A stretch of DNA of 64,000 nucleotides from Azospirillum isscasi (lineage in GTDB: Bacteria; Pseudomonadota; Alphaproteobacteria; Azospirillales; Azospirillaceae). Both the position numbers and the translations under genes were made by a program. Positions 56,897 through 64,000 of this stretch are shown here, piece after piece (the stretch's first letter is position 1; each line of letters opens with the position of its first letter). The DNA lies in the NCBI RefSeq assembly GCF_030849505.1, contig NZ_JAUJFI010000006.1:16978-80977 (forward strand), read 5' to 3'. The notes below the pieces were generated by a model. The model worked only from the letters and a program-made list of their open reading frames with translations. It was not told where the DNA came from and did not search any database.

Positions 56897-58072
56897 ATGG
56901 CGACCCTGGCCGGCAACACCGCCACCACCGACACCTGTTTCAAGGCCGCCTCGGCCACCGGCACCGAATGGGGCGCCGTCGTAAAGTCCTGCCTGGACGA
57001 GCTCGGGGCCGTGGAGGGCTGCAACCTCGGCTTCCTCTACATCACCGACGCGCTGGCCGAGCACGCGACCAGCATGGTCACGCTGCTGCGCGGCGTCACC
57101 GGCATCCGCGACTGGGTGGGCACCGTCGGCATCGGCGTCTGCGCCAACGACGAGGAAATCTTCGACAAGCCGGGCATCGCCGTGATGGTGGCCCGCCTGC
57201 CGCCGGACGGCTTCCGCCCGTTCCCGGTGGTGTCGGGCGACATGGAGCCGCTGCGCCGCATGGCCGGCGGCTGGCTGGACAAGCACGGCGCCATGCTGGC
57301 GCTCGCCCACGCCGACCCGCGCCACCAGGATCTGGCGGGGCTGGTCGTTTCGCTGGCGGAATCGACGGGGGCTTTCCTGGTCGGCGGCCTGTCGGCCTCG
57401 CGCTCGGAGTTCCCGCAATTCACCATCCCCGGCAACACCGCCACCATGACCGGCGGGCCGGTGGCGGACGGCGGGGTGTCCGGCGTGCTGTTCGCCCCGC
57501 AGGTTCCGGTCGCCACCGGCCTCAGCCAGGGCTGCACGCCCATCGGCCCGGTGCGCACCATCACCGCGGCGGAGGACAACGTCGTCCTGGAGATCGACGG
57601 GCGCCCCGCGCTGGAGGTCTTCAAGGAGGACATCGGCGAGCTGCTGGCCCGCGACCTGAAGCGGGTGTCCGGCTACATCTTCGCCGGCCTGCCCATCGCC
57701 GGGACCGACACGGCGGACTATCTGGTCCGCGACCTGATCGCCATCGACCCGCGCGCCGGCTGGATCGCCGTCGCCCACCATGTGCAGAGCGGCCAGCCCA
57801 TCCTGTTCACCCGCCGCGACCAGCAGAGCGCCGAAGCCGACATGCGCCGCATGCTGGCGAACCTGAAGAAGCGCGTGAAGACCACCCCGAAGGGCGCCAT
57901 CTATGTCAGTTGCATCGCCCGCGGCCCCAGCCTGTTCGGCGAAGGCAGCCAGGAGCTGGCGCTGATCCGCGAGACCTTCGGCGACATCCCGCTGGCCGGT
58001 TTCTTCGCCAGCGGCGAGATTTCCAACGCACGCCTGTACGGATACACGGGCGTGCTCACCTTGTTTCTTTGA
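56897..58072 (+). CDS. FIST-domain sensory protein
   Basis: A 391-residue protein with a FIST_N part (GFLYITDALAEHATSMVTLLRGVTGIRDWVGTVGIGVCANDEEIF, then LVGGLSASRSEFPQF) and a FIST_C part (VVLEIDGRPALEVFKEDIGE, ending VSCIARGPSLFGEGSQELALIRETFGDIPLAGFFASGEI). FIST domains bind small ligands such as amino acids and usually sit with signalling proteins. This one lacks an output domain. tesA is six bases upstream and an aldo/keto reductase 12 bases downstream, suggesting one transcript. Confidence 0.88.
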   Translation: MATLAGNTATTDTCFKAASATGTEWGAVVKSCLDELGAVEGCNLGFLYITDALAEHATSMVTLLRGVTGIRDWVGTVGIGVCANDEEIFDKPGIAVMVARLPPDGFRPFPVVSGDMEPLRRMAGGWLDKHGAMLALAHADPRHQDLAGLVVSLAESTGAFLVGGLSASRSEFPQFTIPGNTATMTGGPVADGGVSGVLFAPQVPVATGLSQGCTPIGPVRTITAAEDNVVLEIDGRPALEVFKEDIGELLARDLKRVSGYIFAGLPIAGTDTADYLVRDLIAIDPRAGWIAVAHHVQSGQPILFTRRDQQSAEADMRRMLANLKKRVKTTPKGAIYVSCIARGPSLFGEGSQELALIRETFGDIPLAGFFASGEISNARLYGYTGVLTLFL

Positions 58073-58084
58073 GGGTCATATCCA

Positions 58085-59128
58085 ATGCAATACCGTCCGC
58101 TCGGCCGCACCGGCCTTTCGGTCAGCGCCATCGGCCTCGGCACCATGACCTGGGGCCGCCAGAACACCGAGGCCGAAGGCCACGCCCAGATGGATTACGC
58201 GCTCGGCGAGGGTGTGAATTTCTGGGACACCGCGGAGATGTACGCGATCCCCCCGACCGCCGACACGTACGGACGTACGGAGGAGGTCATCGGCACCTGG
58301 TTCAAGGCGACCGGCAAGCGCGACCAGGTGATCCTGGCGTCCAAGGTCATCGGCTTCGCCGACGGCGGCTTCCCCTGGGTGCGCAACGGTCAGGCGCGGC
58401 TGGACCGCACCAACATCTTCGCGGCGGTCGAGGCCAGCCTGCGCCGGCTGCAGACCGACTACATCGACCTGTACCAGCTCCATTGGCCCGACCGCCCCAC
58501 CAACCGCTTCGGCGCGCGCAACTACGTCCACCGGCCCGAGAAGGACGGCACCCCCATCGAGGAGACGCTGTCCGTCCTGGATGACCTGGTGAAGTCCGGC
58601 AAGGTCCGCCATGTCGGCCTGTCCAACGAGACGCCCTGGGGCGTGATGCAGTTCCTGAAGCTGGCGGAGAACAAGGGCCTGCCGCGCGTCGCCTCGATCC
58701 AGAACGCTTACAACCTGCTGAACCGGACCTTCGAGCAGGGGCTGTCGGAGGTGTCGATCCGCGAGGATGTGGGGCTTCTGGCCTACTCGCCGCTGGCCGC
58801 CGGCACCTTGTCGGGAAAGTATCTGGACGGCGCCATGCCCGCCGGCAGCCGCCGCTCCCTGGATCACCGCAAGTCGCGCTACGCCACCGTCAACGCCGAC
58901 CTCGCCACCCGGGAGTATCTGGATGTCGCCCGGCGCCACGGCCTGTCGCCGACGCAGATGGCCATCGCCTTCACCCTGCAGCAGCCCTTCGTGACGTCTT
59001 CGCTGATCGGGGCCACCAACATGGAGGATCTGAAGTCCAACATCGCCGCGGTGAACGTCACGCTGTCGGACGAGGTATGGAACGACCTTGAGGCGGTGAA
59101 CGCCCGCTACCCCGACCCCTGCCCGTAA
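58085..59128 (+). CDS. NADP(H)-dependent aldo/keto reductase (Tas-like)
   Basis: A 347-residue TIM-barrel reductase. The catalytic tetrad is visible: Asp and Tyr in NFWDTAEMYAIPP, Lys in ILASKVIGF, His in LYQLHWPDRP. The ALGEGVNFWDT start and NYVHRPEKDGTPIEETLSVL stretch resemble E. coli Tas. It would reduce small carbonyl compounds; substrate unknown. thpR follows after 15 bases. Confidence 0.92.
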   Translation: MQYRPLGRTGLSVSAIGLGTMTWGRQNTEAEGHAQMDYALGEGVNFWDTAEMYAIPPTADTYGRTEEVIGTWFKATGKRDQVILASKVIGFADGGFPWVRNGQARLDRTNIFAAVEASLRRLQTDYIDLYQLHWPDRPTNRFGARNYVHRPEKDGTPIEETLSVLDDLVKSGKVRHVGLSNETPWGVMQFLKLAENKGLPRVASIQNAYNLLNRTFEQGLSEVSIREDVGLLAYSPLAAGTLSGKYLDGAMPAGSRRSLDHRKSRYATVNADLATREYLDVARRHGLSPTQMAIAFTLQQPFVTSSLIGATNMEDLKSNIAAVNVTLSDEVWNDLEAVNARYPDPCP

Positions 59129-59143
59129 CCGGTTCGTAAGCCT

Positions 59144-59680
59144 ATGATTCGTCTCTTCGTCGCGCTCGATTTTCCGGAGGATGTGCGCCAGCGGCTGGCG
59201 GGGCTGGGCGGCGGCGTGCCCGGCGCCCGCTGGACCGACGCGGACAACCTCCACCTGACGCTCCGCTTCATCGGGGAGGTGCCGGGGGATCAGGCGGCGG
59301 AGATCGACGAGGCGCTGGCGCAGATCGCGGCCCCGGCCTTCAATCTGGTTCTGGACGGCGTGGGCGTCTTCGGCAGCGGCCGGAGCGCCCGCGTCCTCTG
59401 GGCCGGCGTGGAGCGCAGCGAGGCCCTGTCGCACCTCCAGTCCAAGATCGAATCGGCGGTGGTCCGTTGCGGCCTGCCGGCGGAAGAGCGCAAATTCTCC
59501 CCCCACGTCACGCTCGCCCGGCTGAAGGACGCGCCGAAGGACCGGATCGGGCGCTTCGTCGAGGAGCGTGGGCTGTTCCGCGCCGGGCCGATCCGGATGG
59601 ACCACTTCACGCTCTACCGCAGCCACCTGGGCAAGGGGGCCGCGGTGTACGAGGCGCTGTCGGAATACGGGCTGGGGTGA
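59144..59680 (+). CDS. thpR: RNA 2',3'-cyclic phosphodiesterase (LigT/ThpR)
   Basis: A 178-residue 2H phosphoesterase. Two HxTx motifs are present: HLTL (near residue 37) and HVTL (near residue 126), in the fold FVALDFPEDVRQRL at the start and RMDHFTLYRSHL near the end. It opens 2',3'-cyclic phosphate ends to 2'-phosphates. It is last in the plus-strand run and converges with the UbiH-family gene. Confidence 0.94.
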   Translation: MIRLFVALDFPEDVRQRLAGLGGGVPGARWTDADNLHLTLRFIGEVPGDQAAEIDEALAQIAAPAFNLVLDGVGVFGSGRSARVLWAGVERSEALSHLQSKIESAVVRCGLPAEERKFSPHVTLARLKDAPKDRIGRFVEERGLFRAGPIRMDHFTLYRSHLGKGAAVYEALSEYGLG

Positions 59681-59715
59681 GCTAAGGTTCCGGATTCTTG
59701 TCGGGCAACAGGGCC

Positions 59716-60966
59716 TTACAGCGGCACGCCCTTGATCATCCGCGGCAGCTCGCCGACCACGCCCATCGCGTGCCGCATGAAGAAGCGCTTCAGCGGCGGC
59801 AGGCGGTTGACGACGGCCATGCCGACGTCGCGGGCCAGCTTGAGCGGCGGGATGTTGTTGGAGAACAGGTGCACCAGACCATCGCACACCGCGGCCAGCA
59901 GCACCGTGTCGAAGCGGCGCCAGCGTTGGAAGCGGGCCAGCACCTCCGGCGAGCCGACGTCCAGCCCCAGCCGGTGGGCGTCCACGATCACCTCGGCCAG
60001 CGCTGCCACGTCGCGCAGGCCCAGGTTCAGCCCCTGCCCGGCGATGGGGTGGATGGCGTGGGCCGCCTCGCCGATCAGGGCCACGCGCTCCGCGATGAAG
60101 CGCTCGGCCAGCAGCACCGACAGCGGCCAGGCGTCGCGCCGGGTCAGCAGCTCGATGTCGCCCAGATAGCCGCCGGACCGCCGGGTCAGCTCGTCGATGA
60201 ACTGGTCCTCCGGCAGCTTCAGGTACATGTCCACCAGCGACCGCTTCTCGCTCCACACGATGGAGGAACGGTTCTCCGTCATCGGCAGCACGGCGAAGGG
60301 GCCGTTGGGCAGGAAATGCTCCACCGCCACGCCGTTGTGCGGCTCCGAATGGCGGATGGTGCAGATGATGGCGGTCTGGTCGTAAGCCCAGGTGCGCAGC
60401 TTGATGCCCGCGCTCTCCCGCGCCAGCGAGCGGCGCCCGTCGGCCCCGACGACCAGCCGCGCCTTGACCACCCGCCCGTCGGCCAGCGTCACCGTGGCGC
60501 CGCTGCGGTTGCGCTCGATCGACACCGCCTGGGCCGGGGCCAGATGGTGCAGGCCGGGCAGTTCCGCCGCGCGGGCGAACAGGGCGCGGCGCATATCCTT
60601 GTTGTCGAGAATCCAGCCGAAGGGCTGGTTCTTGCCGTCCCAGGTCAGGTCCTTGTGGTCGTAATGGACGAACAGGGGCGAGAACTGGTCGGCCACCCGG
60701 ATGTCCAGGATCGGGCCGGCGTCGGGCTCCATGTGCTTCCACACGCCCGCCCCCTCCAGCACCTTCATCGAGGCGTAGGCGACCGCCGTGGTGCGGATGT
60801 CGAAGCCGTCCTCCGCGTGCCGGTCCGGGCTGTCGCGGTCGATGCAGACGACCGGAACGCCCGCGGTGGCCAGCGCCGCCGCCATGCTGAGCCCGGCCAG
60901 TCCGCCGCCCAACACGACGACTTCGGTCGTGATCTCCTGCGCTGCGGTGGTGCCCGATTCGGTCAT
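59716..60966 (-). CDS. UbiH/UbiF/VisC-family FAD-dependent monooxygenase
   Basis: A 416-residue flavoprotein. FAD dinucleotide motif VVVLGGGLAGLSMAAALA at residue 10, the DG motif VVGADGRRSLARESAG and the second flavin motif ALIGEAAHAIHPIAGQGLNLGLRDV are all in place. Members hydroxylate the ubiquinone ring (UbiH, UbiF, UbiI, UbiL or Coq6). Which position this one attacks cannot be told. In several alphaproteobacteria this gene lies divergent from a PII gene, as here. Confidence 0.93.
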   Translation of the reverse strand: MTESGTTAAQEITTEVVVLGGGLAGLSMAAALATAGVPVVCIDRDSPDRHAEDGFDIRTTAVAYASMKVLEGAGVWKHMEPDAGPILDIRVADQFSPLFVHYDHKDLTWDGKNQPFGWILDNKDMRRALFARAAELPGLHHLAPAQAVSIERNRSGATVTLADGRVVKARLVVGADGRRSLARESAGIKLRTWAYDQTAIICTIRHSEPHNGVAVEHFLPNGPFAVLPMTENRSSIVWSEKRSLVDMYLKLPEDQFIDELTRRSGGYLGDIELLTRRDAWPLSVLLAERFIAERVALIGEAAHAIHPIAGQGLNLGLRDVAALAEVIVDAHRLGLDVGSPEVLARFQRWRRFDTVLLAAVCDGLVHLFSNNIPPLKLARDVGMAVVNRLPPLKRFFMRHAMGVVGELPRMIKGVPL

Positions 60967-61623
<657 letters not shown>

Positions 61624-61636
61624 GACGGGCTGGACG

Positions 61637-61702
61637 AAGCGGACAGGGCGGGGCGTCACGGCCCGGCCCCTCCCGCCCGGGGGGAAGGCTCGTCCGCTTT
61701 TT
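61637..61702 (+). terminator. Terminator after glnZ
   Basis: AAGCGGAC (61637-61644) pairs with GTCCGCTT (61692-61699) with GC-rich inner pairing, and a T-run follows. Confidence 0.65.
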
Positions 61703-61835
61703 CTTGCCGCGGGGCACCGATGATCTGCCCGGTGACTTGAGGCCGGGGACGCCAGTCTTTCCGCCGCGGCGCCAAGGCCGCCGGAACGGGCGGCGTTTGC
61801 TTTCCCTTGACCGGGCCTTGTCCGGTTTTGTGCCC

Positions 61836-61864
61836 TTGTGCCGGGACTCCACCGCCGGTAGGAT
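61836..61864 (+). promoter_or_regulatory. Candidate promoter for the aminotransferase gene
   Basis: TTGTGC (61836-61841) and TAGGAT (61859-61864) with a 17-base spacer. Confidence 0.4.
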
Positions 61865-61947
61865 CGTTTCCGTTTCGTATCGGGCCGTGCCCTTTTGGGC
61901 CGGCCCGGCCTTTTCGGGCCGTCCTCATGGAAAGGATCTTCGGCGGC

Positions 61948-63180
61948 ATGTCGCTCCCGGACCTCGGCACCTTCGCTCTCGTCAACGACCGGCTCGACCG
62001 GCTGTCCGACTATCCCTTCACCCGGCTGGCCGCGCTGCTGTCCGGGGTGACGCCGCGCACCAACGCCGAGCCGATCATGATGTCGGTGGGCGAGCCGCAG
62101 CACCAGCCGCCGGCCATCATCGACGAGACGCTGCGCGCCAACGCCCATCTGTGGGGCAAATACCCGCCGGTCGGCGGCACGCCGGAGTTCCGCGAGGCGG
62201 TGGGCGGCTGGCTGGCCCGCCGTTACGCCCTGCCGGACGGGCTGTTCGACGCGGAGAAGTCGGTCCTGCCGGTGTCCGGCACGCGCGAGGCGCTGTTCCT
62301 GCTGGCCCTGCTGGCCGTGCCGCAGAGCAAGGCGGGCCGTCCGCCGGCGGTGCTGATGCCCAACCCCTTCTACGCGCCTTACGAGGGGGCGGCCCTGCTG
62401 GCCGGGGCGGAGCCGGTGTTCCTGCCCTCCACGCGCGAAACCGGCTTCCTGCCCGACCTCGACGCCCTGACGCCGGAGCTGCTGGAGCGCACGGCGCTGT
62501 TCTATCTCTGCACCCCGGCCAACCCGCAGGGGGCGGCGGCGGACGCCGCCTATCTGGAGCGGGCCATCGGGCTGGCGCGCCGCTACGGCTTCATCCTGGC
62601 GGTGGACGAGTGCTACGCCGAAATCTACCTGGACAAGCCGCCGGTCGGCGCGCTCCAGGTCGCGTCGGGGCTGGCCCACGAGGGGAAGCCCTGGGCCAAC
62701 ATCCTGGTCTTCCATTCCCTGTCCAAGCGGTCGAGCGCCGCCGGGCTGCGCTCCGGCTTCGTGGCCGGCGATCCGGAACTGATGTCCCGCTTCACCCGCC
62801 TGCGCAGCTATTCCAACGCCGGGATGCCGCTGCCGGTGCTGGCGGCCAGCGCCGCGCTGTGGCGGGACGAGGTGCATGTCGAGGAGAACCGCGCGCTCTA
62901 CCGCGCCAAGTTCGACGCGGCGGAGGCGTCGCTGAAGGGGCGCTACGGCTATTACCGCCCGGACGGCGGCTTTTTCCTGTGGCTGGACGTCGGCGACGGC
63001 GAGGAGGCGACGCGCCGCCTGTGGGCGGAGGGCGGCATCCGCGTGCTGCCCGGCGCCTATCTGACCCGCAGCAACCCCGGCGAGGCGAATCCCGGCGCGC
63101 CCTTCATCCGCATCGCGCTGGTGAACGACGCCGAGACGGTCGGCCACGCCTGCGCCGCCATCGCCCGCATTCTGGGATAA
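61948..63180 (+). CDS. Class I/II aminotransferase (DapC/Aat type)
   Basis: A 410-residue PLP enzyme. ATG 61948 is preferred because GAAAGGA sits about ten bases before it; ATG 61927 is in the same frame. Motifs: MMSVGEPQHQPPAIIDETLRA, YPPVGGTPEFREAVGGWLARRY, LPVSGTREALFLL, NPFYAPYEGAALLAG, TPANPQGA, DECYAEIYLDKPP and HSLSKRSSAAGLRSGFVAGD with the PLP lysine. Known alphaproteobacterial relatives serve as succinyldiaminopimelate or aspartate aminotransferases. Gene order glnZ-aat fits Azospirillum. Confidence 0.9.
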   Translation: MSLPDLGTFALVNDRLDRLSDYPFTRLAALLSGVTPRTNAEPIMMSVGEPQHQPPAIIDETLRANAHLWGKYPPVGGTPEFREAVGGWLARRYALPDGLFDAEKSVLPVSGTREALFLLALLAVPQSKAGRPPAVLMPNPFYAPYEGAALLAGAEPVFLPSTRETGFLPDLDALTPELLERTALFYLCTPANPQGAAADAAYLERAIGLARRYGFILAVDECYAEIYLDKPPVGALQVASGLAHEGKPWANILVFHSLSKRSSAAGLRSGFVAGDPELMSRFTRLRSYSNAGMPLPVLAASAALWRDEVHVEENRALYRAKFDAAEASLKGRYGYYRPDGGFFLWLDVGDGEEATRRLWAEGGIRVLPGAYLTRSNPGEANPGAPFIRIALVNDAETVGHACAAIARILG

Positions 63181-63261
63181 GGGCCTTCGGCCATCCCATC
63201 GCCCCGGCCCGTTTTCCAAAGGCCGGGTCCGGTACAGCACGTTCCTGAGGACCTTCTGCCC

Positions 63262-64000
63262 ATGGCACGACCCGCAAGTCCCCGCAGCGCAAGCGGCAAA
63301 AGCGCCGGAGGACGGCCCGAGAAGCCGCCCTTCTTCTCGCCCGCCACGCGCGCCTTCGTGGTGGCGCGGGCGCGCGAGCTGGCGGGCTTCGCGCTGGGCG
63401 TGGTCGGGCTGGTCCTGATGGTCATACTGGGCAGCTACAACCCGTCCGACCCTTCCTGGAACGCGGTGCCGGCGACCGGCGCCCATGTCCACAACCTGTT
63501 CGGCCGGTTCGGCGCCTATCTGGCCGACGTCCTGATCCAGTCGCTGGGCTGGGCGGCTTATCTGCTGGCTCTGGTCCCGATGATGTGGGGCTGGCGCCTC
63601 AGCCTCCAGAAGAGCGTCCGCCACCCGCTGTTCCGCAGCGTGCTGGCGGTGTGGGGCGTGCTGCTGGTGGCGATGTTCCTGGCCGGGATGGGCATGGGGG
63701 GCGAGGACCCGCTGAACGGCCACCCCGGCGGCAGCTTCGGCATCGTGCTGCTGGACGGCGTCAGCAAGCTGCTGTTCGGCGGCCCCGGCAACCCGGCGGT
63801 CGGCACGGTGGCGGGGGTGGCCGGCGGGTTGATCCTGTTCGTCGCCATGGGCCTGTCGATCCGCGAATGGGCGGCCAGCCTGCGCGAGACCGCCGCCGCC
63901 ATCGCCCGCCTCGGGCGGGGGGCGCGGGCCAGCGTGTCGTTCGGCCGCGACAAGGGGGCCGAGGGCGCCCGCAACGCCGCCCGCCAGACCGGCGGGCTGC
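63262..64000 (+). CDS. ftsK: DNA translocase FtsK, N-terminal part, cut by window edge
   Basis: The frame opens at ATG 63262 and runs off the window after 246 residues. The N-terminus has four to five TM segments (ELAGFALGVVGLVLMVILGSY, VLIQSLGWAAYLLALVPMMWGW, LFRSVLAVWGVLLVAMFLAGM, VAGVAGGLILFVAMGLSI), the membrane anchor of FtsK at the septum. The linker begins with basic and glycine-rich sequence. The motor domain lies outside. It follows the aminotransferase after 81 bases. Confidence 0.9.
   Translation, partial: MARPASPRSASGKSAGGRPEKPPFFSPATRAFVVARARELAGFALGVVGLVLMVILGSYNPSDPSWNAVPATGAHVHNLFGRFGAYLADVLIQSLGWAAYLLALVPMMWGWRLSLQKSVRHPLFRSVLAVWGVLLVAMFLAGMGMGGEDPLNGHPGGSFGIVLLDGVSKLLFGGPGNPAVGTVAGVAGGLILFVAMGLSIREWAASLRETAAAIARLGRGARASVSFGRDKGAEGARNAARQTGGL

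Larger units (their letters stand above)
61624..61947. other. 324-bp spacer between glnZ and aminotransferase
   Basis: It holds the glnZ terminator and a candidate promoter for the aminotransferase (TTGTGC at 61836, TAGGAT at 61859, spacing 17). GC-rich inverted repeats lie between. No coding potential of its own was recognised. Confidence 0.55.

Overview
This 64 kb window is GC-rich (third codon positions mostly G or C) and looks like chromosomal DNA of an Azospirillum-type alphaproteobacterium. The main reasons are a PII protein that matches my memory of Azospirillum GlnZ followed by a class I/II aminotransferase, a SAM-II riboswitch in front of metZ, and alphaproteobacterial neighbourhoods (murJ-trpS, glnD-mutS, hrcA-grpE, dnaK-dnaJ, hemW-rdgB-rph). 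The species call is inference; no rRNA or tRNA was found.

Layout. 1-7.1 kb: a cell-surface or polysaccharide block with a partial ABC exporter half (minus) and a plus-strand run of two glycosyltransferases, a PAS-GGDEF protein, a broken third glycosyltransferase and a histidine phosphatase. 7.8-16 kb: mixed metabolism (exonuclease III, FAH-family protein, two MarR regulators, PuuD-like amidotransferase, S33 peptidase, YchJ-like and YkgJ-like cysteine proteins, pyroglutamyl peptidase), plus a possible structured RNA at 9.4-9.6 kb. 16-22.7 kb: trpS and murJ (minus), then a hybrid histidine kinase and a branched-chain amino acid binding protein. 22.7-24.8 kb: a plasmid-type RepA gene next to eleven copies of a 13-15 bp repeat (eight packed in about 370 bp) and an AT-rich patch, which has the architecture of an iteron replication origin inside housekeeping DNA. 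24.8-33.5 kb: PAP2 phosphatase, glnD, mutS, a tiny membrane peptide, a ribbon-helix-helix protein and a STAS protein.

33.5-43.1 kb: SAM-II riboswitch and metZ, a phasin, a PBP activator lipoprotein divergent from rsmI-yraN-sirB1-like-gshB, then folA, hemW, rdgB and rph on the minus strand. 43-51.4 kb: the heat-shock block hrcA-grpE and dnaK-dnaJ with a candidate RpoH promoter, with a CheY-like regulator, a DUF1848 protein and small genes between. 51.6-60.9 kb: a membrane GGDEF protein, a YbbA/YbbP-type ABC system divergent from the esterase tesA, a FIST sensor, an aldo/keto reductase, thpR and a UbiH-family monooxygenase. 61-64 kb: glnZ behind a sigma-54-like promoter, a DapC/Aat-type aminotransferase and the start of ftsK.

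How the parts work together: glnD and glnZ belong to one nitrogen-signalling path (GlnD uridylylates PII at Tyr51). hrcA, grpE, dnaK and dnaJ form the chaperone and its control. Two diguanylate cyclases, a hybrid kinase and a lone receiver add signalling. Gene ends facing each other are often separated by palindromic repeats of at least three sequence families, and exact tandem duplications of about 12-16 bp are scattered through gene ends and spacers.
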